A stretch of DNA of 64,000 nucleotides from Tectiglobus sp965215755 (GCA_965215755.1 OZ244119.1:6200001-6264000), one strand, 5' to 3'. Positions 1 to 9,512 are shown, counted from the stretch's first letter. A program made the numbers and translations. The notes: generated by a model not told the origin, from the sequence alone.

Positions 1-14
1 GTTAGGGAGCAACC

Positions 15-662
15 ATGAAAACCATCCTTTGCTACGGAGACTCTAACACTTGGGGACGTAAACCAATTGCGACCATGGGGGCCATCGAACGTTTCGATCC
101 GGATACCCGCTGGACAGGAGTTCTAGGCCAACAGCTGGGTGCAGGCTTTCAAGTCATCGAAGAGGGCTTGAACTCTCGAACGACGGTTCATGACGATCCG
201 ATTGATGGCGCTCACAAGAACGGCAAGTCTTATTTGTTTCCCTGCCTCGAATCCCATGCACCGTTAGATCTCGTCATCATCATGCTGGGCACGAATGATC
301 TTAAGCGTCAGTTTTCACATTCGGCGTTCAATGTTGCCAGAGGCATCAAATCGTTGCTGGAGACCGTCGCCGCAGTCGCGCCCAAGAACTGCGGGGTCAA
401 ACCGCAAACGCTTGTGATCTCACCGCCACCCTTTGCCCGGCTCAGTGTTCTGGCTGACATGTTCGAAGGCGGTACAGAGACATCCAGGCAGTTGGCAACG
501 CAGATTCGACCGATCGCAGAGCTGTCTGGCAGCCATTTCCTTGATGCGGGTGAGATCATCAAAATGAGTGACATAGATGGTATTCATTTCGACGCAGATC
601 AGCACCAAATGCTGGGCGCGGCAGTGGCGGATAGAGTGCGGCAGATCCTTGCGACGAGTTGA
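15..662 (+). CDS. SGNH/GDSL-family hydrolase (arylesterase-like)
   Basis: A 215-residue protein of the SGNH hydrolase superfamily, probably a cytoplasmic esterase or lipase-like hydrolase acting on small esters. Seen: the GDSN nucleophile block near the N terminus (Ser10), the GTND block at residues 92-95, and the C-terminal DGIH block with Asp188 and His191, so the whole catalytic set is present. No signal peptide is visible. An AGGGAG Shine-Dalgarno sequence lies just before the ATG. The gene stands alone; the next real gene is on the opposite strand. The substrate cannot be inferred from sequence or context. Confidence 0.9.
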   Translation: MKTILCYGDSNTWGRKPIATMGAIERFDPDTRWTGVLGQQLGAGFQVIEEGLNSRTTVHDDPIDGAHKNGKSYLFPCLESHAPLDLVIIMLGTNDLKRQFSHSAFNVARGIKSLLETVAAVAPKNCGVKPQTLVISPPPFARLSVLADMFEGGTETSRQLATQIRPIAELSGSHFLDAGEIIKMSDIDGIHFDADQHQMLGAAVADRVRQILATS

Positions 663-842
663 ATTTTCACCTGCGAACTTGATCCTGTGTATGCAGCTTC
701 TCTTGAGCCAACGTCTTCTCCGAACGACATGCCGCGAAGCGGCTTTTGCCGGAGCAAATCAGTCTTCTTGATCTTCGCGGACTTGCTGCTCAGCTGCAGC
801 TTTTGTCGAATTGCAGGATATATATAGGAACAAGGTTTATCT

Positions 843-2954
843 TTAGTCCGGAAGGCCGGCTTCGCGTAAGGCATCGACCAGTTCCTTGTTGCGCTGAGTG
901 GCCGTTGGCCAAACACGATGCAATACTTCCGAGAAACTATCGAGGGTTTTGTATCTTTGCGCGTTCGACAAGAGGTTCGACAGGGCAGTATTCGCCTCCT
1001 CTCGTCGCCCCATTTTCATAAGTGCCGCCACTACGAAATGATAAGTCGTAGCTCTCGGGTTCGGGCTTGAACTCGCACGTCTTGCCCACTCCAACGCTTC
1101 TTCATAACGCCCTTCATCGAAGTAGATAAGCGCACCGGCCTGCAAGTACCCAGGGAGAAAGATATCCCGCGGTCCGAGACGAACGGCAGCTTCGATATGC
1201 ATCAGCGCCTCCTTACCGTTCCCCGCCTGCCCGAGAACAAACCCAAGGGCATAGCGGCACATCGGTGATGACGGATTGAGCGAGACAGCGTCTCTGGCGT
1301 GTGCAATCGCCGTTTCGTGGCTACCGAGAAGACTGTGCACCCGAGCACTAACCAATAGACTGTTTGGGTCACGATTGTCTAAGCCAACCGCAGTCCTGGA
1401 CTTCTTGGCGGCCTCATCTAGCAATTGATCCTGTACGCCGAAATAATGGAGCATTTTCCGCAGACGGGCATCAGCGGCATACGCAAATGCCGGTGCAAAT
1501 TCCGGGTCGGCTTTTGTCGCTCGGTCGAACAGGTCAATTGCTTTTTCGATCCCATCTTCTGTGGTCGCATGATATGCAGTTAGCCCTTGTTGGTATAAAG
1601 TCCAGGCATCTAAGTTTTCTGGTGATTTCCGCTGTGCACGCGCTCGCTCGGCTTTATCAATTTCCGGCGAAATCGCCGAAGTAATCGCATCAGTTGCTTC
1701 ATCCTGCACCGCAAATATATCGACGACATCACGATCGAAACGATCGGTCCAGAGGAGATCACCCGTGCTTGAATCTATGAGCTGCGCACTGATTCTGATG
1801 CGGTTTCCGGCCCGTCTTACACTACCTTCAACCACATACCGGACGCCGAGTTCTTGTCCGATTCTTTCAATGTCAGGCACTTGACTTTTATAAGAGAACG
1901 TCGAATTCCGCGGAACAACAGTCAAAGATCGAAAACGTGAAAGAGCAGTGATGAGATCTTCGGCCATACCGTCTGCAAAGAACGCCTGTTCCGGATCGCT
2001 GGATAGGTTCTCAAAAGGCAGCACGGCGATTGACGGTCGATCAGAACGGCCATGAAGGGCTTGATCTTCTGCATCTTCGATTGCGATATCTCGCTGTTTG
2101 AGCCGATTGGTCGTGGGAATATCATCCAATTTCACGGCTTCCAGCACAGCTCTGGTCTCAGCAGACGGTGCAACACCAAGCTCATCTCGCAGAACTCGTT
2201 CGCATTTTTCAAACTGGCGAACGGCTTCGCTGCGATTACCGCTTTCGGCATACAATCGCATAAGGTGCCGATGTGTTGCCTCATCCAGTTGATCAAGCGC
2301 CAGCAGACGCTCAGCTGCAGAAATCGCGGACGACAAGTCCCTGTTTGCTTCCGCCTGCTCGACCAAAGAGCGAAATGCAGTACATGCGGCCCCTTGATAC
2401 GCAGCGCGTTCGGCGCGCAGCCATTCGTCGAACACTTCATCCGGTGACACGAATCCATCAAGTAATGGTCCGGCATAGAATTCTGCTGCCCTATGTAGAT
2501 CGCCGTCACGGGCTCCCCGAAATGACAACGCATCGCATTCCACTGCCCCCGCGAGCAGGCGGACCCGCTCGCTGTCACTTTCAATCAGTTGTTCGCCGGC
2601 TTTTTCGCCAAGCTTGCGGATTGTACTCAAAGCTTGCGTCAGGCTATGTCGGGCCTGAGCCTGCTGGCGATCACTCCAGAGCAAACCTGCCAGCCGCTCA
2701 CGAGTGTGCCAGCGATCTGCCTCAACAATTAAAAAAGCCAATAGAGCACGCGTCTTCCGCGTGCGGAGCTTCAGCTCCTCACCATCCTTGTCTCTGAGTT
2801 CAAAGTCGCCGAACAACGTGGCGTGGAGACATGTCATCGTCGAAACTTGTGGCAAGTGGATTTGCCTGTAGGAATTCAAGTCGACGATCAGACTATCGCC
2901 CTCTGCTGTTAAAGACGAGGTCATCAGTGTCAATATCCGGCTAAATATGAGCAT
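843..2954 (-). CDS. BTAD-domain regulator with FlgO/TolB-like and TPR domains
   Basis: A 703-residue predicted regulator. An N-terminal winged-helix/bacterial transcriptional activator (BTAD) part covers about residues 40-270, with the typical LLGDFELR-like opening and the TRKTRALLAFL stretch. A TolB/FlgO-like domain follows (about 305-430; SIAVLPFENLS...FADGMAEDLITALS, then YVVEGSVRR). The C terminus is rich in TPR-like helices. This architecture is known in proteobacteria, sometimes with an adenylate cyclase domain, which is absent here. Met40 (base 2837), directly before the conserved domain, is a plausible alternative start. No neighbour suggests a target. The domain assignment is firm; the role is not. 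Confidence 0.85.
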   Translation of the reverse strand: MLIFSRILTLMTSSLTAEGDSLIVDLNSYRQIHLPQVSTMTCLHATLFGDFELRDKDGEELKLRTRKTRALLAFLIVEADRWHTRERLAGLLWSDRQQAQARHSLTQALSTIRKLGEKAGEQLIESDSERVRLLAGAVECDALSFRGARDGDLHRAAEFYAGPLLDGFVSPDEVFDEWLRAERAAYQGAACTAFRSLVEQAEANRDLSSAISAAERLLALDQLDEATHRHLMRLYAESGNRSEAVRQFEKCERVLRDELGVAPSAETRAVLEAVKLDDIPTTNRLKQRDIAIEDAEDQALHGRSDRPSIAVLPFENLSSDPEQAFFADGMAEDLITALSRFRSLTVVPRNSTFSYKSQVPDIERIGQELGVRYVVEGSVRRAGNRIRISAQLIDSSTGDLLWTDRFDRDVVDIFAVQDEATDAITSAISPEIDKAERARAQRKSPENLDAWTLYQQGLTAYHATTEDGIEKAIDLFDRATKADPEFAPAFAYAADARLRKMLHYFGVQDQLLDEAAKKSRTAVGLDNRDPNSLLVSARVHSLLGSHETAIAHARDAVSLNPSSPMCRYALGFVLGQAGNGKEALMHIEAAVRLGPRDIFLPGYLQAGALIYFDEGRYEEALEWARRASSSPNPRATTYHFVVAALMKMGRREEANTALSNLLSNAQRYKTLDSFSEVLHRVWPTATQRNKELVDALREAGLPD

Positions 2955-2960
2955 AAGTCA

Positions 2961-2992
2961 AAGCGCCCCAGCCCGCACGAGTCGAGGCGCTT
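2961..2992 (-). terminator. Hairpin after the small gene at 3021-3251
   Basis: Inverted repeat AAGCGCC / GGCGCTT (2961-2967 and 2986-2992), extended by about two pairs with one bulge. It lies just downstream of the small minus-strand gene ending at 3021 and is followed on that strand by a short T-containing stretch. It is a weak candidate for a rho-independent terminator. Confidence 0.4.
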
Positions 2993-3020
2993 GACGGAAG
3001 GGCTCGCAGTTCGCCAATCG

Positions 3021-3251
3021 TCAGCGTGTCATTTCCTTTACCTGAGCAGGATTTGCGTCGTTGCTGGTCAGTTTGTTCCAAGCTTGGACCAGGGCTGCCC
3101 GAATGCCATTTACTGTTTCAGCTTGCAGTGTAGCTGCCCTCTCCTCGATCGCGCGCTCGATGCTACCATTCCCGAATTCACGAGAAGCACCTGCTGGGAT
3201 GTTGACGGAAGTTGTGTGGCGGGCGGCTTTAGCTTCTTCGATCGTGAACAT
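3021..3251 (-). CDS. Small hypothetical protein (76 aa)
   Basis: No family recognised. The ATG at 3251 was chosen over the longer frame because a GGAGAG ribosome binding site sits 6 bases upstream. The product is hydrophilic, starts MFTIEEAKAAR, and has a central helix rich in Glu, Ala and Arg; no signal peptide or membrane segment is visible. It could be a small helical regulator or chaperone-type protein, but nothing decides this. Confidence 0.5.
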   Translation of the reverse strand: MFTIEEAKAARHTTSVNIPAGASREFGNGSIERAIEERAATLQAETVNGIRAALVQAWNKLTSNDANPAQVKEMTR

Positions 3252-3617
3252 CTTGGTCTCTCCGGCATGTCTGAGGCGGTTGCCTCGTTGGTGATGTGGA
3301 GAGACTAGGCGTCGGGTCTCAACTGGCACTGCGGACGAGTCGCAAAAGGCTCAAAAAAATGGCTCAAAGCCCAGCAAATCGTAGTTTTAGACGCTCAAAG
3401 CCTCGTTGTTGGTTCAAGGACCAGCCAGTTCATTATTTCTTACGTGCATTGCTGGAGGCAGGCCCACCGCGATTGTGTTGAAGTCGATTGGCTCGAAGTG
3501 AACTGACCAAATGTCTCGGAATTGATCAAAGTGACCGTAGTGCCTAGCCGATACACTGGCTGTGCTTGGAGCACCAGCTCACCGGATGTCAGCGCAATAC
3601 CCGCATCGGGGGCTCAG
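3252..3617. other. Intergenic stretch with a dispersed-repeat copy
   Basis: No supportable gene. It contains a TGATCAAAG motif near 3523 and a copy of the GGAGCACCAG...GTCAG.GCAAT repeat at 3562-3599, also found at 7551-7620 and 38612-38684. Confidence 0.5.
3562..3599 (+). repeat. Dispersed repeat, copy 1
   Basis: Shares GGAGCACCAGCT and a GTCAG.GCAAT block, about 10 bases apart, with the copy at 7551-7620. The origin is unknown; it may be the remnant of a mobile-element end. Confidence 0.5.
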
Positions 3618-4460
3618 TCAGGACCTTGTACATGTCGTCTTGGTCAAGGAGACCCATTCAGAGATCGGCACCGCAATGTTAGCTTTCCGCCCGGGTAATC
3701 CGCCTATGAGAATGGCAGCGAGTTCGTGTCGGCCCTCGGAGTTCGTGAATACAGGGCCACCCGAACTTGATTGATGGGTATCACAGTCAACGAACCAGAG
3801 GGGACCGACCAAATCCGCGCGCAGCAGCCGGCAGTTGTGATGCGCTGAAAGCAGGAACCGGCGATCGGCGGAGTAAGCCGCATGGACCAGGTTGAGCCCG
3901 GATCGAGGCACGACGCCGACGTCCAAAGGCGCGGGTTCGACGGTCAGCTTCTTGTTCAGAACGATTGCCACGACATCTCTGATAGCACCACTCATCGGCA
4001 TTTTCTTAAGTGATGCAGACGGTGCGAGCTTTGTAGGACCGATCGAACCGTGGTCTTGCAGAAACTTCAGGCACTTCGCGGTGGCGTGTGCTTCCCGCTT
4101 TCCCCGTCGAACCCCCGGAAGGAAATGGATATGATGCACTGGGAAGGGTTTCTTCTTGGCGTAGTCCATCACGCAGTGAGCAGCCGTCAGCACGAGATCT
4201 GACCGGACCAGGGTTCCGGTGCATTGGCGATGTGAACGGTACCCGCCAATATTCACGTGCCCGACAGCGCTCCAGGGATGCCCTTCATCCTGCACGATGA
4301 CCCGGTCATCTCGGCCGATTATTCCTGGGTACAGATCTCGATCTTGCGCTGATGCGCCATGGTAGGCGCCAGCAGCTAGTACGAACCATGCCGGCACGGC
4401 GACAGCCCGCATGGCTAACGCGCACTTACGCGGGGAGTGACGCCGCCTACCACTGAGCAC
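3618..4460 (-). CDS. Secreted trypsin-like serine protease
   Basis: A 280-residue chymotrypsin-fold (S1 family) peptidase, probably periplasmic or secreted. Seen: a hydrophobic signal sequence ending around ASAQ (near residue 39), the catalytic His in LTAAHC, an Asp in RDVVAIVL, and the Ser in SSSGGPVF. Paired cysteines around the catalytic His fit the family. The frame starts at a GTG at 4460; the ATG at 4412 is an alternative that still keeps the signal sequence. The next gene upstream on this strand, 50 bases away, also encodes a secreted protein, so the two may be co-transcribed. The target protein is unknown. Confidence 0.88.
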   Translation of the reverse strand: MLSGRRRHSPRKCALAMRAVAVPAWFVLAAGAYHGASAQDRDLYPGIIGRDDRVIVQDEGHPWSAVGHVNIGGYRSHRQCTGTLVRSDLVLTAAHCVMDYAKKKPFPVHHIHFLPGVRRGKREAHATAKCLKFLQDHGSIGPTKLAPSASLKKMPMSGAIRDVVAIVLNKKLTVEPAPLDVGVVPRSGLNLVHAAYSADRRFLLSAHHNCRLLRADLVGPLWFVDCDTHQSSSGGPVFTNSEGRHELAAILIGGLPGRKANIAVPISEWVSLTKTTCTRS

Positions 4461-4510
4461 TTATTTGCTGCCCCCAAGCCGAAGAAGTCGGAACCAGGAC
4501 CGTTACAGCG

Positions 4511-4858
4511 TTAGTATCCGCCGACAAAAATGCCCGTTGGCGTGTGCCAGATTGAAATGCTTCCGCTCGTGATCTGGTCGCCGCGGCGCTTAATGAAGCC
4601 TTTGATCAAACGGCTGGTGCGAGTTGTGTTGAATGGCAGATAATAGTCTGGAATATCGTCAGGTGTGAGGTAGGCGTGAGGGCGATGCGAACGAGATGCC
4701 GAGCTATTCTGCGACTGGCCTTTCAGGTCCCCGCCTGGAAACCGTTTGGCCATTCCGGCTATTGTGGTCTCTGGATTGGCCTGTGCCGCCGAGGCCATTA
4801 TCAGTCCGGTGGCCGTCAGTGCAGCAATCATCATAATCCGAAATGTTGCGCGGTTCAT
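4511..4858 (-). CDS. Small secreted protein of unknown function
   Basis: No family recognised. The ATG at 4858 was chosen because AAGGAG precedes it at good spacing and a clear signal peptide follows (MNRATFRIMMIAAL... to about ASAAQA). The mature part of about 90 residues is polar with a Ser/Gly-rich start and a C terminus ending in GIFVGGY. Such short exported proteins resemble the YcfJ/RcnB style of periplasmic proteins in size only. It lies just upstream of the secreted protease on the same strand. Confidence 0.65.
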   Translation of the reverse strand: MNRATFRIMMIAALTATGLIMASAAQANPETTIAGMAKRFPGGDLKGQSQNSSASRSHRPHAYLTPDDIPDYYLPFNTTRTSRLIKGFIKRRGDQITSGSISIWHTPTGIFVGGY

Positions 4859-5177
4859 TGAATTCTCCTTCGTGCCCCTGAAGTTCCACGGGACGTCACG
4901 ATTTACCCCTACATTGTGCAACCTCGCACTTATTGCCGCTAAATTGGGCCGTTAGTCCAGGTTAATGTCCTGACCATGGTCAAGGGACCTTATCTCCGAA
5001 TTCGATCAAAGTGAGCCCCGGCCATGCTGCCGCCGACCGGCGTCAGGAGCACCCGATCGTCAACCCTTGGTTGGCGAACGGGTAATGAATTTACTCTCAT
5101 GATAACAAGCCAGAAACCAGACTTCTGAATCATCGACAATCTTCGTCCGCCATGCCATTGGGAGGAGATCGAGTTGT

Positions 5178-5816
5178 TTGATTGTCATTCGTGATCCAGT
5201 GGTAAAGATACTTGTAATAACACCTGAAACGGCTCACTTGCGCACCGATGAATTGGACGAGGCATACCGCCTCCGCCATCGCGTCTTCGTTGAGGAGCGG
5301 GGCTGGGAGGCATGGCGAAAACCTGACGGCCGTGAAGTCGATGAGTTCGATCCCAACGGCAGTATCTCCTTTTTGGTTATGGAAGGCGGGCAGGTCATCG
5401 CATGCCTCCGTATGGTACCCGGCGGAGGTCTCAACAATGAGCTGGCGACAGCTCAGAAGCGACAGCTTCTTCTTGATCGACCGCATCTGTGCGGCGTCGG
5501 ACGCTACTGTGTCGACACAAGCCTGCGCGGGGGACCACGCCTGCATGGCCCGAATACTGAATACCTGGCACCGCAGCTAGTCATCGCTATCCTTGAGTTT
5601 GCACAAGAGAATAGGATTCCTGAGCTATTCTTTGAGACCGACCCGGTCTTCTTCAAACTCGTTCGAGTGTTAGGCATTCCCGTGGAGTTCATTGGCGAGG
5701 CGATGCCTTATTACGGCCGCGAGATGGTCATGGGGATCGTTGCAGTCAACGAACAAGTTCTCAATGCGGCCCGCCGGAGACTCAAAGTGGCCGACCGGCT
5801 ACTTTCAGATCGATAG
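5178..5816 (+). CDS. Acyl-homoserine-lactone synthase (LuxI family)
   Basis: A 212-residue autoinducer synthase that would join S-adenosylmethionine to an acyl carrier to make an N-acyl-homoserine lactone for quorum sensing. Seen: the family's invariant residues at the right spacing, Arg33, Phe37 and Trp43 (R-x3-F-x5-W), the acidic EVDEFD segment (53-58), and Arg78 in CLRMVP, equivalent to Arg69 of LuxI. The start is a TTG at 5178 with GGAGGAG ending about 10 bases before it. No LuxR-type receptor gene is adjacent, which is unusual. The acyl chain cannot be predicted. Confidence 0.87.
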   Translation: MIVIRDPVVKILVITPETAHLRTDELDEAYRLRHRVFVEERGWEAWRKPDGREVDEFDPNGSISFLVMEGGQVIACLRMVPGGGLNNELATAQKRQLLLDRPHLCGVGRYCVDTSLRGGPRLHGPNTEYLAPQLVIAILEFAQENRIPELFFETDPVFFKLVRVLGIPVEFIGEAMPYYGREMVMGIVAVNEQVLNAARRRLKVADRLLSDR

Positions 5817-5974
5817 CGCGCTGCAACAACTTGTGTCGAGGCGCCACTCATAAATGGCGCCTGTAGCCGATTCCGACCCAAGCATTTGAGTTCCACTTCC
5901 GGGGCTACTTCGACCACGCCAGCACGGTCTGGCGCAATACAATGCGCTAAAGTCGCGATCTTCCGGAATTTGAT

Positions 5975-7516
5975 GATGTTGTTGTAAAAGTCTGATTTGG
6001 AGCGCGTTGACCTCAGTTCTTGGGCGTTTCGGTCTTTTTCAACGCGGAGTGCACTCGGTGCTCGGCTCTCTGGATCCCCTTTTTCAATTGGCTGCAACCA
6101 CGTGTGCCTTGAGCTTTGCCATCCGCCTTAGATTTTGTGCAATGGCTGCAAGTGTGAACTCATTCTGCGCGCCCTTTGGTCCGCGTAATCTCAGTCGATT
6201 GAGACCAAGAATGCGTTTGAGGTGGGCAAATAGCATCTCAACCTTCCTGCGATTGTGACCTGCGCGCTCATGAGCATCAGTCTTAGCCAAAGCTCGGGCG
6301 ACATCGCGAGCCGGCTCGAAGATGTGGCGCGGCACGCGCCGTTGCGGTGTCTTTGGACAGCAGATCGGTTTGAATGAACAGCCCCTGCAGTCACTGACGC
6401 GAGCGAGATATCGATAGGTGTCATCAGATCCAGGCCGGCCACTCGACTTGAGCTTGCAGCCGGCTGGACAGAAGTAGCAATCGCGCTTGGAGTCGTAGCG
6501 GAAGTGGGCGCGTGAGAAGGTGCCGTCGCTACGTTCGGATTTGTCGATCACCGGTATGTATGGATCAATTTGCTGTTCGTTGACCAACCAGTTGAGATTG
6601 GGGGCACTGCCATAGGCGGTGTCGGCTGCTAGCCATTCGGGCTTCATGCCGAAACTCTGCGTGGTGCGCGTGATCATGCGGCGAGAAGCTTCGACTTCGG
6701 CCTGACGAATGGCACGTGATGCTTCAACATCCATGATAATGCCGAACTTCACGTCGATCAGATAGTTATCCGAGTAAGCGAATATGGCTTTGTCGCGCTT
6801 GGCGCCGGTCCACTGTGCGGCAGGGTCGGCAGGTGAGACAAACTTAGGCGTGACCTTTGTTGCCGTGCCGTAAGCTGCATCATCCAGCGTGGCAAGATAC
6901 TCTCGCGTTGCACGGCTGGCCGTCTCGGGATCAATATCCTTGTTCCACTTGTTGCCTTTGACCGAGCGCGCGCGATTGGCATCTGCTTGGATCAGGCTGG
7001 CGTCAACGGCAAAGCCTTCACCACCAACCAAGTCGGCCGCAATGCATGATGCAACAATGCGCTCGAAAACAAGTCGAAGGACATCTCCGTCAGCGAAGCG
7101 CTCATTGCGCGCTCGCGAAAATGCCGAGTGATCAGGAACGGTATCTTCGATGCTGAGGTTACAGAACCATCGGTAGGCGAGATTGACTTGCACTTCGCGT
7201 ACGAGCGCGCGTTCCGAGCGGATGCCGAAGACATAGCCGAGGATGAGCATGCGTAGCATCAGCTCGGGATCAATCGACGGTCGACCAAGATTGGAATAGT
7301 GATCGGCCAACTCAGCGTGGACCCAAGACAGGTCCAGGACGGCTGCAATCTTGCGCACGAGATGATCACCCGGCACCGCATCATTGAGATTGAAGGAATA
7401 GAATAACTGATCCTGATCGCGATTGAGCCGTCCCATCATCGCCCGTCTCCCATCTCAGCGCTGAGAAAACGGAATCATTGTTCGCCGACAGCTTCAACGA
7501 CTTTTACAACAACATC
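5975..7516 (-). mobile_element. IS1182-family insertion sequence, apparently intact
   Basis: Bounded by perfect 18-bp inverted repeats, 5975-5992 and 7499-7516 (GATGTTGTTGTAAAAGTC and its complement), around one transposase gene. No clear target-site duplication was found by eye. The right end abuts a TGATCAAAGCTGCC motif that recurs at 54055, beside the other IS1182 element. Confidence 0.85.
6084..7439 (-). CDS. IS1182-family transposase
   Basis: A 451-residue DDE transposase. The N-terminal DUF772-type domain (GRPSIDPELMLRMLILGYVFGIRSER) precedes a catalytic core with FAVDASLIQADANR, the AADTAYGS Asp and a cysteine cluster (YFCPAGC...CRGCSFKPICC). A late RRKVEMLFAHLKRIL block supplies the final Glu. 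Length is normal and the frame is open between intact inverted repeats, so the element could be active. Confidence 0.93.
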   Translation of the reverse strand: MMGRLNRDQDQLFYSFNLNDAVPGDHLVRKIAAVLDLSWVHAELADHYSNLGRPSIDPELMLRMLILGYVFGIRSERALVREVQVNLAYRWFCNLSIEDTVPDHSAFSRARNERFADGDVLRLVFERIVASCIAADLVGGEGFAVDASLIQADANRARSVKGNKWNKDIDPETASRATREYLATLDDAAYGTATKVTPKFVSPADPAAQWTGAKRDKAIFAYSDNYLIDVKFGIIMDVEASRAIRQAEVEASRRMITRTTQSFGMKPEWLAADTAYGSAPNLNWLVNEQQIDPYIPVIDKSERSDGTFSRAHFRYDSKRDCYFCPAGCKLKSSGRPGSDDTYRYLARVSDCRGCSFKPICCPKTPQRRVPRHIFEPARDVARALAKTDAHERAGHNRRKVEMLFAHLKRILGLNRLRLRGPKGAQNEFTLAAIAQNLRRMAKLKAHVVAAN

Positions 7517-7550
7517 TGATCAAAGCTGCCTTGATGCTCGTCGGTTGATC

Positions 7551-7620
7551 GTGTGGCACTGGGAGCACCAGCTGTCTGACCAACTGTCAGTGCAATCGAC
7601 GCGATGTCCACAAAGCGGAC
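7551..7620 (+). repeat. Dispersed repeat, copy 2
   Basis: Reads GTGGCACTGGGAGCACCAG, then GTCAGTGCAAT, then TGTCCACAAAGCGGAC. Copy 3 at 38612-38684 carries the same blocks in the same order with small changes; copy 1 at 3562 has the first two. It follows the IS1182 right end directly. Confidence 0.6.
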
Positions 7621-7681
7621 TAAGTGATCCCTGTTCCCTTGCCTATAACAGTGCCCGGAGCCACCTAAAGCCTGGAGCCAC

Positions 7682-8470
7682 CTAAATCCCGGGGGCGCCT
7701 GATGCCATGAAGCCGCCATCGACCGGCATGGTGATGCCGCTGACGTACCCGGCTTCTTCTGAAACCAGATACTTCACGGCGGCGGCGATTTCATCAGTTG
7801 TGCCGTAGCGGTTCTTCGGAATTGCCTGGCTGTACTCTTTGCGGAACTGTTCGGTGTGCATGACGCGGGTCATTGGCGTGTCGACCGGCCCTGGCGCAAC
7901 AGCATTCGCGGTAATGCCATGTTCTGCAAGTTCGACTGCCATTTGGCGGGTCAAGGCGATCACGGCACCTTTGGATGTGCCATAAGCCGTGCGGCCTTTG
8001 CCGACAGCGCGCATACCGGCAACCGATGCGATCGAGACGATGCGACCCCACCCTTTGCGCACCATCATCCGGGCGGCATGCTGTGAGCATAAAAGCGTGC
8101 CTGTGACATTAACGTTCATGGTTGCAGAAAAATTTTCGAGCGGGAACTCCAGAAATGGATAGAGCTTGGCGACACCTGCGCTGTTGACAAGGATATCGCA
8201 GCGTCCGTGCCGCTCGTCGATCTCGGCGAACGCATGCTCCACCGATGCAGCTTCGCCAACATCGATCGTTACCGTTTCGATGGATAGTCCTGATGCTTCC
8301 ATTTCGGCGGCGGTCTTACGGGCAGCATTCGTATCACGGTCTGCGATGACCACCCTGTTGCCCGCCTCAGCAAGCGAGCGGCAAATCGCGGCACCAATTC
8401 CCATCGCGCCGCCGGTGACGACGGCGATCCGTTGCTCGGAGATCTGTGTTTCTCTCACGGTTCGTTCCAT
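7682..8470 (-). CDS. SDR-family NAD(P)-dependent oxidoreductase (FabG-like)
   Basis: A 262-residue classical short-chain dehydrogenase. Seen: the TGGAMGIG dinucleotide motif (residues 19-26), NSAG at 96-99, and the catalytic Ser149, Tyr163 and Lys167 (TAYGTSK). The ATG at 8470 fits the family's usual N terminus better than the upstream in-frame codon at 8497. It is last in a minus-strand operon of DUF1537 kinase, RuBisCO-like protein, epimerase and SDR, 72 bases after the epimerase gene. From context it probably oxidises or reduces a hydroxyl group of a small sugar acid. Substrate and cofactor preference are inferences. Confidence 0.88.
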   Translation of the reverse strand: MERTVRETQISEQRIAVVTGGAMGIGAAICRSLAEAGNRVVIADRDTNAARKTAAEMEASGLSIETVTIDVGEAASVEHAFAEIDERHGRCDILVNSAGVAKLYPFLEFPLENFSATMNVNVTGTLLCSQHAARMMVRKGWGRIVSIASVAGMRAVGKGRTAYGTSKGAVIALTRQMAVELAEHGITANAVAPGPVDTPMTRVMHTEQFRKEYSQAIPKNRYGTTDEIAAAVKYLVSEEAGYVSGITMPVDGGFMASGAPGI

Positions 8471-8542
8471 TTCTACATATGTTTGACCGAGCACCAAGGC
8501 TCCATGGGTTTGTTCTTGGCAACTGTGAAGAGCGCAGTTGCA

Positions 8543-9493
8543 TCATTGCGCATCGCTCAGCCAGCGATGGTAGTCTTCAAGGCCTGCGCGAATATCGGCA
8601 AAACGTGGTTTGAAGCCCAATGTCTGCCGCGCCTTCGTGATGTTGAGGGGGGAGTTTCGGTCGAGAAACTTGCCCGGTCCCATTGTGACATCGGTAGGCT
8701 CAGTAACGATCTCCTGGACGTGACGGACGATCTCACTATGCGGTATGGCCTCGCCTGTGGAGATGTTGAAGGAGTTGTCGCTAGCATCTACGGCATCGAG
8801 AACCGCTACGACGCCCTTAGCGGAGTCACGGACGTGGGTCCAGTCCATGGCTTGCTCGCCACCTTTCGGCACATGGAGATTGCGCAATCCTTCAAGAGGG
8901 CCAAATAGGACCTGGTAGAGTTCGTGCATGCGAGATGGCAGGCGGCCAGGACCGTAGACGGCCATCAGTCTGGCGTTGCGCACATCCATGCCGTAGGTGC
9001 TGCCATATTGGAGGGCCAGTACCTCGTTGGCGATCTTGGTCGCGCAATAGAGATCGGTTGCCATGTAGGGCGTCTCTTCAGTCTGGCCGCTTGGGCTGTT
9101 GCCATAGACAGCGCCGGAGCTCAGATTAACGAATTTCGGTACGCCGAAGATACGGCAGGCCTCAATAACGTTGAGCATGCCGACGGTGTTGATCTCGATG
9201 TTTCGAAAGGGACGCTTGGCGAACGTCGGCCCAGCTATAACCGCGACCGCGAAGATGACGGCATCGATTTTACCATCGTAGGTACGCATCGTTTCGAACA
9301 GCGTGTGCGTGTCGAGAATGTCGACATTTTCGAGTGCAAACCTATCCCGGTTAGGCCCGAGATAGTCGAGACTCAGTCTTTCGAACGCCGCGGCGCCGGC
9401 GTCGAGGACAGCGACGTCATCGCCGCGTTCAACAAGGTCATGGACAATCCACGAACCGACATGGCCAAGGCCACCAACGACCAGTACTGTCAT
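8543..9493 (-). CDS. NAD-dependent epimerase/dehydratase-family protein
   Basis: A 316-residue extended-SDR protein. Seen: GGLGHVG nucleotide-binding motif at the N terminus, NLSSGAVYG, and the catalytic Tyr-x3-Lys in LYCATK. The ATG at 9493 starts the Rossmann fold directly and has a G-rich ribosome site; the longer frame upstream lies inside the neighbouring gene. The gene ends 72 bases before the SDR and starts 19 bases after the RuBisCO-like gene. D-erythronate dehydrogenases of four-carbon acid pathways belong to this superfamily, which suits the DUF1537 kinase nearby. A C-terminal fragment of a close relative survives at 34765-35022. Confidence 0.85.
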   Translation of the reverse strand: MTVLVVGGLGHVGSWIVHDLVERGDDVAVLDAGAAAFERLSLDYLGPNRDRFALENVDILDTHTLFETMRTYDGKIDAVIFAVAVIAGPTFAKRPFRNIEINTVGMLNVIEACRIFGVPKFVNLSSGAVYGNSPSGQTEETPYMATDLYCATKIANEVLALQYGSTYGMDVRNARLMAVYGPGRLPSRMHELYQVLFGPLEGLRNLHVPKGGEQAMDWTHVRDSAKGVVAVLDAVDASDNSFNISTGEAIPHSEIVRHVQEIVTEPTDVTMGPGKFLDRNSPLNITKARQTLGFKPRFADIRAGLEDYHRWLSDAQ

Positions 9494-9512
9494 GCAACTG
9501 CTCCCCCCGTGA

